This document shows positions 35,749 to 45,399 of a stretch of 64,000 bases of DNA, in pieces. Position numbers and translations under genes: made by a program. The notes beneath the pieces were generated by a model. That model made no database searches. It had not been told where the DNA came from and saw nothing but the letters and a program-made list of their open reading frames with translations. Position 1 is the stretch's first letter. Every line of letters begins with the position of its first letter. Origin of the DNA: Porphyromonas macacae DSM 20710 = JCM 13914 (GTDB lineage: Bacteria > Bacteroidota > Bacteroidia > Bacteroidales > Porphyromonadaceae); the NCBI RefSeq assembly GCF_000379945.1, contig NZ_KB904124.1, positions 422,282-486,281 of the forward strand, written 5' to 3'.

Positions 35749-37272
35749 ATGAAAAAGATATTCACCGGAGCGCAAATAGCAGAATTAGACCGATACACCA
35801 TGCGCAGCGAATCCATTGAGCATATAGACTTGGTGGAACGTGCTGCGCGTGCTTTTGTTTATGAGTTTAATCGTCATTATATGCCCCGGCGCAACGATGT
35901 GTTTGTTTTCGCCGGGCGGGGAAACAATGGCGCCGATGCTTTGGCTATAGCACGTTTGTTGCTTGAGGACAGCTACTCCGTGCAGGTGATACTTTTTAAT
36001 ACCAGCGGCTCTTTATCCCCTTCGTGCGAGGCTAACAGACAGCGACTTCTGGATACTCCCGGCAGTCACTTGCAGGAGGTTCGCGATGAATTTACACCAC
36101 CGGTTATGCGTCATGACAGTGTGGTGATCGACGGTCTCTTCGGGACAGGGCTGAATCGAGAGCTGGAAGGTGGATACGCCATGCTGATAGAGTTTATCAA
36201 CCGGAGTGAAAGGGAGGTGGTCAGTGTGGATATTCCGTCCGGTTTATACAGTGAGGAGAATGATTTCGGGCGCAGATTGCCGCCGATTATTAAGGCGACG
36301 CGCACGTTTTCTTTTGAGCAGCCCAAACTTTCTTTCTTTATGGCTGAAAACAGCCGCTATCTGGGTCAATGGCAAATTCTTTCCATCGGGCTGAGCGAAC
36401 GGGGAAAAGAAGAAATAGAGTCCGATTATTTTCAGACCACGGACTTTGATATGGCACGCTCTATTCTGACCCGTGACCGTTTTGCTCATAAGGGCGATTT
36501 CGGGCATGCTTTACTCGTATCCGGAAGCCGTGGACATATGGGAGCAGCCTGTTTGGCTGCCAAAGGTGCCTTGCGCAGTGGAGCGGGTCTTTTGACTGTG
36601 CATGTACCGGCTTGCGGAGAGGTTATCATGCAGACCGCTTTACCGGAAGCCATGACGGATTCCGATATGGAGTCCGATTTGATTAGCGGTGTGCCGCAGC
36701 CGGATAAATTCGATGCTGTGGGAGCAGGTCCGGGCATCGGTGTCGGAGCCATACAGGAAAAAATGCTCAGACAGCTCATTCTATCGATGAAAAAACCGAT
36801 GGTCTTGGATGCAGATGCCCTGAATATCATTGCAGAGCACCGCGATCTTCTGGATTTACTGCCTTCGGGAAGTATTCTTACCCCTCATGCCAGAGAATTG
36901 GAGCGGCTGACGACTTATTGCGATAATGATTACCAGCGCTTGTGTCAGGCTCGTGCTCTCTCGGCCAATCATCAGGTTTATGTAGTGCTGAAAGGTGCTT
37001 ATACGGCCACCTGCATGCCCAGTGGTAAGGTTGTCTTTAACAGCAGTGGAAATGCCGGTATGGCTACGGCCGGTAGCGGGGATGTGCTGACCGGAATAAT
37101 TACGGGTTTGCTGGCACAGGGTTATGCTCCGGCTACGGCTGCCGTGCTGGGCGTCTATTTGCATGGTCTGGCCGGAGACCTTTATGCCGGCCGCTATTCT
37201 CAGCAAAGTTTGCTGGCCGGAGATATTGCTGAATATCTGGGTGAAGCATACAAGCAGTTGCTGGTCCATTAG
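35749..37272 (+). CDS. nnrD: Bifunctional NAD(P)H-hydrate epimerase/dehydratase
   Basis: Repairs damaged NADHX and NADPHX. 507 residues. The N-terminal epimerase (YjeF_N, ~1-215) carries VFAGRGNNGADALAIARLL and DGLFGTGLNREL. The C-terminal ADP-dependent dehydratase (ribokinase-like, ~225-505) carries GAGPGIGVG and the catalytic NAGMATAGSGDVLTGIITG loop. The arrangement and length are normal for bacterial YjeF/NnrDE. Placement after lpxA suggests co-transcription, not a functional link. Confidence 0.94.
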   Translation: MKKIFTGAQIAELDRYTMRSESIEHIDLVERAARAFVYEFNRHYMPRRNDVFVFAGRGNNGADALAIARLLLEDSYSVQVILFNTSGSLSPSCEANRQRLLDTPGSHLQEVRDEFTPPVMRHDSVVIDGLFGTGLNRELEGGYAMLIEFINRSEREVVSVDIPSGLYSEENDFGRRLPPIIKATRTFSFEQPKLSFFMAENSRYLGQWQILSIGLSERGKEEIESDYFQTTDFDMARSILTRDRFAHKGDFGHALLVSGSRGHMGAACLAAKGALRSGAGLLTVHVPACGEVIMQTALPEAMTDSDMESDLISGVPQPDKFDAVGAGPGIGVGAIQEKMLRQLILSMKKPMVLDADALNIIAEHRDLLDLLPSGSILTPHARELERLTTYCDNDYQRLCQARALSANHQVYVVLKGAYTATCMPSGKVVFNSSGNAGMATAGSGDVLTGIITGLLAQGYAPATAAVLGVYLHGLAGDLYAGRYSQQSLLAGDIAEYLGEAYKQLLVH

Positions 37273-37364
37273 AGATGCTTGTATCTGTTGGAGAATGGAT
37301 GACGAAAGGGGATATTTGCAAAACTTGCTTAATGCGTTCTGCCGTGTTAATGATACACTCTTTG

Positions 37365-37372
37365 TATCTTTG
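37365..37372 (+). promoter_or_regulatory. Predicted -7 element for psd
   Basis: TATCTTTG, perfect TAnnTTTG, 26 bases before the psd start, within the 126-bp gap after nnrD. Indicates that psd-pssA can be transcribed separately from the lpx genes. Confidence 0.45.
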
Positions 37373-37398
37373 CACCGGAATTTCAAATTGATATACTG

Positions 37399-38088
37399 AT
37401 GACTCTACATAAAGAGGGAACGGAGTTGATAATTTGCCTTTTGGTTGTATTGGCTGCAATTCTTAGTACCATTTATCTGTTTTTAGGTGCCGGGGTGGTT
37501 TTCTGGATTATGTTGGTTGCCATGTCTGTTCTGGCTTTACTTGTCATTAATTTCTTTAGATATCAGCCCCGTTTTCATGCGATGGCCGATCAGCCCGATG
37601 TGGTTGTTGCTCCTGCCGATGGTACGGTGGTTGTAGTAGAGCCGGCCTGCGAGCGACGTATGTTAAACGGTGAAGAGTGTTTGCAGGTTTCTATTTTCAT
37701 GTCTGTATTTAACATTCATGTGAACTGGATACCGGTGAATGGGGTGGCTGAGAAAGTGGAACATACGAAGGGACGTTTCAGGGCGGCATATCTGCCAAAG
37801 AGCAGCGAGGATAATGAGAGCGCTTCTGTTTTGATACGAACGGAGCAGGGGTTCAAAGTGCTTGTTCGTCAAATAGCAGGGGCTGTAGCCCAGCGAATCG
37901 TAACTTATCCCAAGATTGGGGAGCATGTGCATATCGACAGTAATCTGGGTTTTATAAAATTCGGTTCTCGTGTCGATCTGTTTTTGCCTCTTGACAGTGA
38001 AGTAATGGTCGAACCGAGGCAAAAAGTTCAAGGAAACATCACCGTTATTGCCCGTTTGCCAAAAGCAGATGCATCTGCCAGCCGTTAG
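37399..38088 (+). CDS. psd: Phosphatidylserine decarboxylase
   Basis: Makes phosphatidylethanolamine from phosphatidylserine. 229-residue short-form enzyme. Two N-terminal hydrophobic segments (about 10-50) attach it to the membrane. The domain includes VVAPADGTVV and VSIFMSVFNIHVNW; the self-cleavage Ser that becomes the pyruvoyl group is probably in IKFGSRVDL (GS, near residue 194). The PS synthase gene pssA follows 50 bp downstream, so substrate and product enzymes are together. Confidence 0.94.
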   Translation: MTLHKEGTELIICLLVVLAAILSTIYLFLGAGVVFWIMLVAMSVLALLVINFFRYQPRFHAMADQPDVVVAPADGTVVVVEPACERRMLNGEECLQVSIFMSVFNIHVNWIPVNGVAEKVEHTKGRFRAAYLPKSSEDNESASVLIRTEQGFKVLVRQIAGAVAQRIVTYPKIGEHVHIDSNLGFIKFGSRVDLFLPLDSEVMVEPRQKVQGNITVIARLPKADASASR

Positions 38089-38138
38089 CGGTTGGTCGTA
38101 TCGTTTTCGGATACTTGTATTAACTAAGACGCCAAAAA

Positions 38139-38837
38139 ATGAATATTCGCAAAAACATTCCTAATGCCATAACGTCTCTTAATCTGTTGAGCGGAGCTTT
38201 GTCATTGGTTTTTTCTCTGTATCTCAAACAACCTCATATTGCAGTCTGGTTTATCGTAGCGGCTGCAGTTTTCGATTTTTTCGATGGTTTGGTGGCACGA
38301 ATGCTTCATGTGGTATCTCCAATTGGTAAGGAGTTGGATTCTTTGGCTGATGTGGTCAGTTTCGGCGTGGCTCCCGCTGCATTGATTTTTGCTGCTTTTG
38401 CTCCCGCTGTTGGCTCTTCGTCCGAACTCCTCCTTTGTCTTCCGATTTTTATTACCTCCGTTTTTGCCGGTATCAGACTGGCTAAATTTAATGTTGATAC
38501 CCGGCAGACAACTTCTTTTCTCGGGTTGCCCGTACCCTCCAATGCTCTTTTTTGGATCGGTTTCTTTGCTTTAGGCACATCTTACGGATATTTCTTCCGG
38601 CCTGTCGCTGTCGATATTCCTGTTTTTTTGATGTGGTTTTTTACCATACTCATGAGTCGTCTCATGGTCAGTGAAGTACCCATGTTTTCCCTCAAAGTGA
38701 AAAATTTCGGGTGGCGAGGCAATGAACGGCAGTATTTGCTTATTTTGAGTGCTTTGGCATTCTTTTTGCTGTTCGGTTGGGGAGGTTTTGCCCCCACGAT
38801 AATCGTATATGTGTTTTTATCCTTACTGAAAGCCTGA
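38139..38837 (+). CDS. pssA: CDP-diacylglycerol-serine O-phosphatidyltransferase
   Basis: Makes phosphatidylserine from CDP-diacylglycerol and serine. 232-residue integral membrane protein. The CDP-alcohol phosphotransferase signature is complete at 46-71: D46, D49-G50, A53-R54, G63, D67, D71. About six to eight hydrophobic segments span the membrane. It is paired with psd (50 bp upstream) for phosphatidylethanolamine synthesis. DUF4834 follows after 79 bp. Confidence 0.95.
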   Translation: MNIRKNIPNAITSLNLLSGALSLVFSLYLKQPHIAVWFIVAAAVFDFFDGLVARMLHVVSPIGKELDSLADVVSFGVAPAALIFAAFAPAVGSSSELLLCLPIFITSVFAGIRLAKFNVDTRQTTSFLGLPVPSNALFWIGFFALGTSYGYFFRPVAVDIPVFLMWFFTILMSRLMVSEVPMFSLKVKNFGWRGNERQYLLILSALAFFLLFGWGGFAPTIIVYVFLSLLKA

Positions 38838-38916
38838 TAAGAAGTACTATTTGGCTATCTTTAAGCGTTAGCTATACGAGTTGACAGTATTAAACTTAAA
38901 TATATAACGAAGGAAG

Positions 38917-39207
38917 ATGTCATTTTTTATAATATTCATTCTCTGTCTGGTTTTAATATTTGTTTTGTGGCCTAACATACAGCAGTGGGTGGCTCGCAAA
39001 ATCATGCAGCGTATTGCCCGAAATATGGGTTTGGACCCCGAAGCCTACGAACAGCAGAGGAGAAAACATAATCGGCAACAGAGTAATTCTTCCAATGCCA
39101 AACAGTCGAATGGTGTTCAGGATAAAGTCGGTTTGGATGAATTGGCCAAGCGTAAGTTCGACAAGGAAAATAGTAGCGAGTACGCCGACTTTGAAGATAT
39201 TCCCTGA
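38917..39207 (+). CDS. DUF4834-type small membrane protein
   Basis: 96-residue protein. One N-terminal transmembrane segment (~2-20, FFIIFILCLVLIFVLWP) is followed by a basic amphipathic stretch (ARKIMQRIARNMGLDPEAYEQQRRK) and an acidic end, DEL.KRKF..ENSSEYADFEDIP (abridged), with the IDFEDIP-like tail seen in the DUF4834 family of Bacteroidota. Function unknown; it is often near phospholipid genes, as here after pssA. Confidence 0.75.
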   Translation: MSFFIIFILCLVLIFVLWPNIQQWVARKIMQRIARNMGLDPEAYEQQRRKHNRQQSNSSNAKQSNGVQDKVGLDELAKRKFDKENSSEYADFEDIP

Positions 39208-39417
39208 ATTAAAATCTTCTTCTGTCGGCTCCGGTTTTTACCGTAAAGCTGTGTTTATGGGTGGAAATCGTTATTTCCTGTAAAAACTCTGTGTTTGTCA
39301 ATGCTCCCTTTTCTTTATATTTGTTGTGTGCTTAAACATCTGATGTCTTGTAAGAAAACAGATGTTTGCACATAATGAAGAGATTGACGATAAAATATCT
39401 GGCAAATAAAATATATT

Positions 39418-42357
39418 GTGAACCGCAATAAGCAGCGTAACTGCAATATTCTTCCTCTGATGGTGCTCTCCGTGCTCGTTTTGTTGAGCGCCTGTGGTAC
39501 CGGTCGTTCGCGTAAACAGACTGCTTCAGTACCCTCTGAGGTGTTGGAAAAGGTTACGCAGACGGCCGATTCTTTATTGCAGGGAGCGGATGAGGTTGGA
39601 GCAAACCTCGTAACAGATACTGTATTGCCGAAACTGAATATTGACCCTGTCAGTGAAATCAGCTCTGTCAGCAAGCCGGACAGCCTGATTCTAAAAGATT
39701 CGTTGAGTTTACCCGATAGTCTCGAAGCTGATTCTTTGCATCAGCCTTCTAAATTTGGCCTGGAAGATGTGGTCGAATACAAGGCACAGGATTCCATGGT
39801 TATCGAAGGCTCCAATATGGTATACTTTTATGGTGAAAGCTCGGTGAAGTATCAGCAGAAAAGTCTGGATGCTCATTACATGAGGGTTAATCTGGACAGT
39901 AGTCAGGTTTTCAGCCGGTATGTGCTCGACAGCGTCGGCAAACCCGCCTTTATACCCAAGTTTACCGATAATCAGGAAGCTTATGAAGCTAAGTCCATGA
40001 CTTACAATTTCAAGTCGGAAAAAGGTTTTATTTCCGGTGTCACCACCCAACAGGGAGAAGGTTATCTGACATCGAGGTTGACCAAAAAGGTGGATGATAA
40101 TACTATGTTTTCCCAGGGTGTTCGTTATACGACCTGCGACCATCATGATCACCCACACTTCTATATAAACATACAAAAGGCCAAGATACGTCCCGGTAAA
40201 AATCTGGTGGCGGGCCCTGCCAATCTGGTCTTGCTCGATGTGCCGTTGCCCATCGGTTTGCCTTTTGGTTTCTTTCCTTTTAGCGAAACCTATTCTTCGG
40301 GTGTGTTGATGCCTTCTTTCGGTGAAGATTATGGCCGAGGCTTTTTCTTGCGTAATGGCGGGTATTATTTTGCTTTTAACGATTACATCGATCTGGCTGT
40401 GACCGGCGAGGTCTACACCAAAGGCAGCTGGGGCGTTTCCGCCCGTTCCACTTATCGAAAGCGTTACCGTTACAATGGTTCTTTCGATTTCAGTTATCTG
40501 GTAACAACGAGTGGAGATAAGTATGTGGGAGACTATACGAAGGCTAAAGATATGCGCATCTCCTGGACTCACTCCCAAGATCCGAAGGCAGATCCCGTGC
40601 AGAACTTTTCAGCCAGCGTCAACTTTTCGACCAGCAGTTATAACCACAACTCCCTCGACCATGTTTACAATCCCATGCGCAGCGGAGAGAACAACAAAAG
40701 TTCTACAGTCAATTACTCCCGCAGTTTCCCCGGTACACCATGGCGGTTATCCGCCTCTTTCAGCATAGACCAGCGGTCCATAGACAGTACAATCAACGTA
40801 ACGCTTCCGGACCTTTCCGTATCGATGAGCCGTATTTTCCCATTCAAAAGAAAAACGGCGGTGGGTAGTGAGCGGTGGTATGAGAAAATTGCCGTAAGCT
40901 ATTCGGGGCAGGTGCGAAACAGCATCTTGAGTAAAGAGAATGAGATTTTGCAGAAAAATATCATTCGGGACTGGAGGAACGGTGTCAGCCATCGCATTCC
41001 CATTACAGCCTCTTATAAACTTTTGGATTATGTAGACCTCACGCTGAATGCCGACTACAACGAACGGTGGTATTCCAAGAAAGTGAGTCGAAGATACAGT
41101 CAGGAGCACCGTCGGATGGTCAATGCCGATACTACTTACGGTTTTAACCGTGTGTATGATTTCAATACGAGCATGTCTGCCAGCACTACTTTGTATGGCT
41201 TTTATAAGCCTAAATTCGGAGGTGAAAAGTTGCAGATGATCAGGCATACTGTTACTCCCCGTATAAGTCTCAATTACAGACCTGATTTTGGTGACCCGAA
41301 GTGGGGTTACTGGCGTACGTACAACTATGTGGACTCTTTGGGTAAAGCTCATTCCGAGCATTATTCGCCGTACGACGGGCAAATTTTCGGACGTCCCGAA
41401 CGGGGCAAGAGCGCTTCCATCAGTTTCGGTATGGAAAACAATATCGAAGCCAAATGGAAAACTCTGGTTAAGTCCGACAGTACCGACACCGAAACCGAAG
41501 AGTTTAAGAAAATAAGCATTATAGACAATTTCTCTTGGGACTGGAGCTATAACATGGCTGTCGATTCTTTTCGCTGGAGCGATATCGGCACCAGTCTGAG
41601 GTTGAAGCTTTCTAAAGATTTTGTTCTGAACCTCTCAGGCAGTTTCGATCCGTATATCTATGAGTATACTGTCGATGATCAGGGCAACGTCAATCCGTAT
41701 CCGGTGGATAAACTGCGTATCCTCCATGGTCGGGGCATCGGTAGCTTAAGATCGACCGGAACGTCTTTTAACTTCACGCTTAATCAGGATAAGCTGAAAA
41801 AGTTCTTCGATTTGTTTAGAAGGAAAAAGAAATCGGAAGGAAAGGATGAGCAGCAATCGCAAGGTCCGCCTGCAAAGGATAACGATGAGGGCTTGTCTTT
41901 ACCTCCTCCATCTGCCGAAGGCAAGAATGATGGGGAAGCCGGGGAACGTTCCCAAAAGACACCGGACAGATATGACGATGACGGCTTCCTGATTTATCAA
42001 GTGCCCTGGAACCTTTCCATAAATTATGGTGTTACGCTCAATAGAGACAAATTCAGTATCGAACGGAAAGATTTTACGTACAAATTGTTCCACAACCTGT
42101 CTCTCTCCGGCTCGATACAACCCACCCAAAACTGGTCTGTTAACTTCAATGCCAACTATAATTTCGAACTTAAGAAACTTACCAGTCTTACCTTTAATCT
42201 GGTTCGGGATATGCACTGTTGGCAGATAACGGCCAGTGCCATGCCTTTTGGCCCTTATAAATCATACACAATGACTGTAGCAGTGAAGAGCTCTTTGCTT
42301 AGAGATTTGAAGTATGACAAACATAGCTCACGCAGAAATGCTAATCTTTGGTATTAA
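39418..42357 (+). CDS. Putative LPS-assembly outer-membrane protein LptD
   Basis: 979-residue LptD-like protein that inserts LPS into the outer membrane. The start codon is GTG at 39418; the signal sequence is lipoprotein-like (VLLSACGTG). An N-terminal OstA/jelly-roll-like region (~120-270, DSMVIEGSNMVYFYGESSVKYQQ) is followed by a long beta-barrel (~280-979) with repeated aromatic strands such as YRYNGSFDFSYL. A charged, low-complexity insert (about 800-860, rich in Lys, Glu, Gln and Pro) interrupts the barrel. It is longer and more diverged than E. coli LptD; the assignment rests on family architecture. Rhomboid genes follow immediately. Confidence 0.8.
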   Translation: MNRNKQRNCNILPLMVLSVLVLLSACGTGRSRKQTASVPSEVLEKVTQTADSLLQGADEVGANLVTDTVLPKLNIDPVSEISSVSKPDSLILKDSLSLPDSLEADSLHQPSKFGLEDVVEYKAQDSMVIEGSNMVYFYGESSVKYQQKSLDAHYMRVNLDSSQVFSRYVLDSVGKPAFIPKFTDNQEAYEAKSMTYNFKSEKGFISGVTTQQGEGYLTSRLTKKVDDNTMFSQGVRYTTCDHHDHPHFYINIQKAKIRPGKNLVAGPANLVLLDVPLPIGLPFGFFPFSETYSSGVLMPSFGEDYGRGFFLRNGGYYFAFNDYIDLAVTGEVYTKGSWGVSARSTYRKRYRYNGSFDFSYLVTTSGDKYVGDYTKAKDMRISWTHSQDPKADPVQNFSASVNFSTSSYNHNSLDHVYNPMRSGENNKSSTVNYSRSFPGTPWRLSASFSIDQRSIDSTINVTLPDLSVSMSRIFPFKRKTAVGSERWYEKIAVSYSGQVRNSILSKENEILQKNIIRDWRNGVSHRIPITASYKLLDYVDLTLNADYNERWYSKKVSRRYSQEHRRMVNADTTYGFNRVYDFNTSMSASTTLYGFYKPKFGGEKLQMIRHTVTPRISLNYRPDFGDPKWGYWRTYNYVDSLGKAHSEHYSPYDGQIFGRPERGKSASISFGMENNIEAKWKTLVKSDSTDTETEEFKKISIIDNFSWDWSYNMAVDSFRWSDIGTSLRLKLSKDFVLNLSGSFDPYIYEYTVDDQGNVNPYPVDKLRILHGRGIGSLRSTGTSFNFTLNQDKLKKFFDLFRRKKKSEGKDEQQSQGPPAKDNDEGLSLPPPSAEGKNDGEAGERSQKTPDRYDDDGFLIYQVPWNLSINYGVTLNRDKFSIERKDFTYKLFHNLSLSGSIQPTQNWSVNFNANYNFELKKLTSLTFNLVRDMHCWQITASAMPFGPYKSYTMTVAVKSSLLRDLKYDKHSSRRNANLWY

Positions 42358-42359
42358 AA

Positions 42360-43070
42360 ATGGAGAATGCTTATAAACCGGCGGGTTTTTTCCCGCCCGT
42401 AACACGAAACCTGATTATTATTAATTTTCTGGTATGGTTTGCAGAATTGGTTTTGCCACGCTACGGAATCGATCTGATTTCAATCTTCGGATTGCATTAT
42501 TTCGAGGCATCCGAGTTCAATCCGATGCAGCTTTTCACCTATATGTTCCTGCACAGTGATGACAGTATAAATCATGTTTTCTTCAATATGTTTTCGCTGT
42601 GGATGTTCGGTTCTCTGATCGAACGTTTTTGGGGAAAGTGGCGTTATCTTTTTTTCTATATCACGTGCGGACTCAGTGCTGCCATTGTACAGGAGGTCGT
42701 TTGGTTTTTCTCTTTTCACGAGTTGGCCCTTATAGGCAGCGATCTGGTGCGTATAGGCAGCGGAGCTGTGGTTCAAGCGAACGAGGCTCTGAATATGGCC
42801 ATTACGGTGGGAGCATCGGGTGCCGTTTTCGGCCTGTTGCTCGCTTTTGGTATGCTTTTCCCGAATAGTAAGATATTTCTTCTCTTTATCCCCATACCTA
42901 TTAAAGCCAAGTATTTTGTGATTATCTATGGTGTGGCAGAGCTTTTCTTCGGTGTTTCTGCCGTTGGCGATAATGTGGCTCACTTCGCTCACCTCGGAGG
43001 TATGCTGGGTGGTCTTATTCTGATTTTGCTCTGGCGAAAGAAAGGAGAAATCGATGGACCGTACAATTGA
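42360..43070 (+). CDS. Rhomboid family intramembrane serine protease 1
   Basis: 236-residue protein with about six transmembrane helices. Catalytic dyad: Ser in GASGAVFG (S153) and His in HFAHLGG (H211); the upstream NHVFFNMFSL motif with Asn/His is present. The ATG at 42360, 2 bp after the LptD stop, is chosen over a TTG at 42348. It ends 17 bp inside the next rhomboid gene. Substrates are unknown. Confidence 0.9.
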   Translation: MENAYKPAGFFPPVTRNLIIINFLVWFAELVLPRYGIDLISIFGLHYFEASEFNPMQLFTYMFLHSDDSINHVFFNMFSLWMFGSLIERFWGKWRYLFFYITCGLSAAIVQEVVWFFSFHELALIGSDLVRIGSGAVVQANEALNMAITVGASGAVFGLLLAFGMLFPNSKIFLLFIPIPIKAKYFVIIYGVAELFFGVSAVGDNVAHFAHLGGMLGGLILILLWRKKGEIDGPYN

Positions 43071-44016
43071 TTCTGTTCGTTCGTGGTGGAAACGTTCCGA
43101 TCTTGTCCGTCGGTTAATTGCCGTCAACGTTTTTGTCTTCATTCTTTTATGGCTTGTCCGGTTCTTTACGTCCCTGTTCGGTACGTGGCATCTTGTGCCC
43201 GAGCTTTGGTTGGCTTGTTATCCGTATTTTCATGACCTTGTCTCTCACCCTTGGGGAATCTTGACCTATATGTTTGTCCATGCCGATGTGTGGCATCTGC
43301 TTTTTAATATGCTGTGGCTCTTTTGGCTCGGACATCTTTTTCTGCATTATCACGGACACCGCCGTCTGCTCGCTGTGTATCTCAGTGGTGGAGTCATAGC
43401 CGGGCTTTTTTATATCCTTATTTTCAATCTGTTGAATACAGCCGGCGTCTATATGCTTGGTGCTCCTGTTATCGGAGCTTCGGGTGCCGTAATGGCCGTT
43501 GTTTTCGGCATTGCTTTTTATGCCAAATGGGAACGTGTCAACCTCTTCTTTCTGGGGTCTGTTCGTATCCCTTATCTGGCATTGGGTATGCTTGTGCTGG
43601 ATTTGCTGCTTTTGGGTACCGACGGTAATTTGGGCGGTCATCTGGCTCACATCGGCGGGGCTTTATACGGTTATCTGTTTGCTTCTCTTTCGATACGCAA
43701 GCATAGAGATATTACGGAGCCTGTACAGCGTTTTATCGATTGGCTGGTGGATACATGGGGAATACTTACCGACCGGCGTAAACGGGTAAACCGGAGGATT
43801 AGGCGTCGTGCGGAAGAGGTGCAGAGACAACGTGATGTGAAAAAAGAAACCGACAGTGCAAAGCAGAGAGCGGATGCGTCTCAAACCTCCCCTTCGGAGG
43901 CCGAACTGCGCCAAGAGCGTATCGACCGGATTTTGGACAAAATACGCCGGTCCGGTTATGCCAGCCTGACTTCGGAGGAAAAGAAGGAGCTTTTTGAACA
44001 GAGTCGAAAACTGTGA
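43054..44016 (+). CDS. Rhomboid family intramembrane serine protease 2
   Basis: 320-residue rhomboid. Catalytic Ser S143 (GASGAVMA) and His H199 (GGHLAHIGG); HLLFNMLWLF carries the conserved His/Asn. After the membrane core, a ~90-residue cytoplasmic tail is highly charged (RRKRVNRRIRRRAEEVQRQ) and ends with ERIDRILDKIRRSGYASLT, a small helical domain seen on many Bacteroidota rhomboids. It overlaps the first rhomboid gene by 17 bp, so the two are translationally coupled and may act together. Confidence 0.9.
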   Translation: MDRTIDSVRSWWKRSDLVRRLIAVNVFVFILLWLVRFFTSLFGTWHLVPELWLACYPYFHDLVSHPWGILTYMFVHADVWHLLFNMLWLFWLGHLFLHYHGHRRLLAVYLSGGVIAGLFYILIFNLLNTAGVYMLGAPVIGASGAVMAVVFGIAFYAKWERVNLFFLGSVRIPYLALGMLVLDLLLLGTDGNLGGHLAHIGGALYGYLFASLSIRKHRDITEPVQRFIDWLVDTWGILTDRRKRVNRRIRRRAEEVQRQRDVKKETDSAKQRADASQTSPSEAELRQERIDRILDKIRRSGYASLTSEEKKELFEQSRKL

Positions 44017-44056
44017 GTTTAGCTTATGAGAAAGAAAAAAAGCATAAATTAGCTTC

Positions 44057-45214
44057 ATGGCAAAAGGAAATACATCAAAAAAAAACAGGCTTACACCCTT
44101 AAGCATCACTTCGAGGGTACTGCTCGTTACGCTAAAGCTGGCCACACTGCTTCTGTGCCTGATGTATATGGGCAGTGCCGCTTCAGTATGGATTTCTCCT
44201 GCCAAATTCGTTACTCCCGCTTTTCTGGGGCTTGCTTTTCCTATCTTTCTGCTCCTGATGCTGTTGGCCTTGTTTTTCTGGCTTTTGGCTGCACGCTGGT
44301 CTATCGTGGTAGCTTTGGTGCTTGTTCTGGTACTGAGCTGGGGTTCCATAAGGAGTTATATGCCCATTCATAGGGCTACGTCGCAGGATAAACTTCCTTC
44401 CGGTGTTATCAAGGTACTTTCTTACAATGTGATGTCTTTCGGCTTTCTGGAGCATACCCCCCAGAGTCCTAATCCTATTTTGCAGTTTATCAAGAGCAGT
44501 GGTGCTGATATCGTTTGTCTTCAGGAAGCCATGCTCTCTTCTAAATCATCGCAGTTTGTTTCATTGGAGGATGTTAAAGCGTATTTGCCGCAGTATCGCT
44601 ATCGCGACTACAGAACTGTGCAGAACGATGCCGGAGGAGGTATGCTTTTGCTTTCCAAATTCCCCATACTTTCCTCTCGACGCCTGCCCATAGAATCGGA
44701 CTATAACGGCAGCGTCGTTTATGTGTTGTCTGTGAACGGACAAAAGGTAACGGTTATCAACAATCATCTCGAGTCTTTCAGGCTTACCATGGAAGACGGC
44801 AAGCAATACCTTAAAATGGTGAAAGAAGGTGATGCTGCAGCTCTCCGTGAAAAAATGGGGGCTAAGTTCGCTCCGGCTTATCGCAAGCGCAGTTTGCAGG
44901 CCGATCTTATCCATGAGGTTATTGTACGGGAAGGTACCGAACGTATTATTGTCTGTGGTGATTTCAACGATACCCCCATTTCGTATGTGCGACACCGCAT
45001 CGCTCGCGGACTTACCGATACTTTCATTGCATCCGGACTGGGGGTAGGGGTTAGTTTTAACCGCGGATATTATGCCGTTCGTATCGATCATATTTTATGC
45101 GGATCGGGTTTCAAACCTTATAATACGTTTGTGGACAACACCATTAAAGCCAGCGATCATTTCCCTATCCTCACCATTCTCGATCCTCTCTTTCTGAAGC
45201 CGGCAGCAAATTAA
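44057..45214 (+). CDS. Membrane-anchored endonuclease/exonuclease/phosphatase-family protein
   Basis: 385 residues. Three hydrophobic segments near the N-terminus (~18-45, 52-70, 72-100) anchor it. The catalytic domain (~115-375) shows the EEP motifs: LSYNVMSFG, DIVCLQEAM (Glu), VINNHLES, VCGDFNDTP, and IDHIL...ASDHFPI (Asp-His). This is the Mg-dependent phosphodiesterase fold shared by DNase I and sphingomyelinase; whether it cuts nucleic acid or lipid is not told. It is 40 bp after the rhomboid pair on the same strand and is followed by a terminator. Confidence 0.88.
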   Translation: MAKGNTSKKNRLTPLSITSRVLLVTLKLATLLLCLMYMGSAASVWISPAKFVTPAFLGLAFPIFLLLMLLALFFWLLAARWSIVVALVLVLVLSWGSIRSYMPIHRATSQDKLPSGVIKVLSYNVMSFGFLEHTPQSPNPILQFIKSSGADIVCLQEAMLSSKSSQFVSLEDVKAYLPQYRYRDYRTVQNDAGGGMLLLSKFPILSSRRLPIESDYNGSVVYVLSVNGQKVTVINNHLESFRLTMEDGKQYLKMVKEGDAAALREKMGAKFAPAYRKRSLQADLIHEVIVREGTERIIVCGDFNDTPISYVRHRIARGLTDTFIASGLGVGVSFNRGYYAVRIDHILCGSGFKPYNTFVDNTIKASDHFPILTILDPLFLKPAAN

Positions 45215-45253
45215 TTTTCTCGATATTTATCCTGTACCTGCTCGGTAAAATTT

Positions 45254-45315
45254 TCTGCCTGACGGATAAAAATTCTTTGCCTGAAGAATTTTCAACGAAG
45301 TTAACTTGGATTTTT
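45254..45315 (+). repeat. Palindromic intergenic repeat, family A, copy 3 (rearranged)
   Basis: Starts TCTGCCTGACGG, then ATTCTTTGCCTGAAGAATTTT, then GAAGTTAACTTGGATTTTTA. The modules match copies 1 and 2 but in another order, and the TAGCGCTA-centred palindrome is missing. Confidence 0.65.
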
Positions 45316-45350
45316 ATTTTCCTTAACAAGAATTTTTGCTTTCCTTCGGG

Positions 45351-45384
45351 AATGATTTTTTTATAGAGAAAATCATTTTTTTTG
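45351..45384 (+). terminator. Rho-independent terminator
   Basis: Stem AATGATTTT (45351-45359) with AAAATCATT (45369-45377), then a T run. It ends the rhomboid-phosphatase transcript on the plus strand; the convergent IMPACT gene lies 15 bp further. Confidence 0.75.
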
Positions 45385-45399
45385 ATGTCCGAATTCTTG

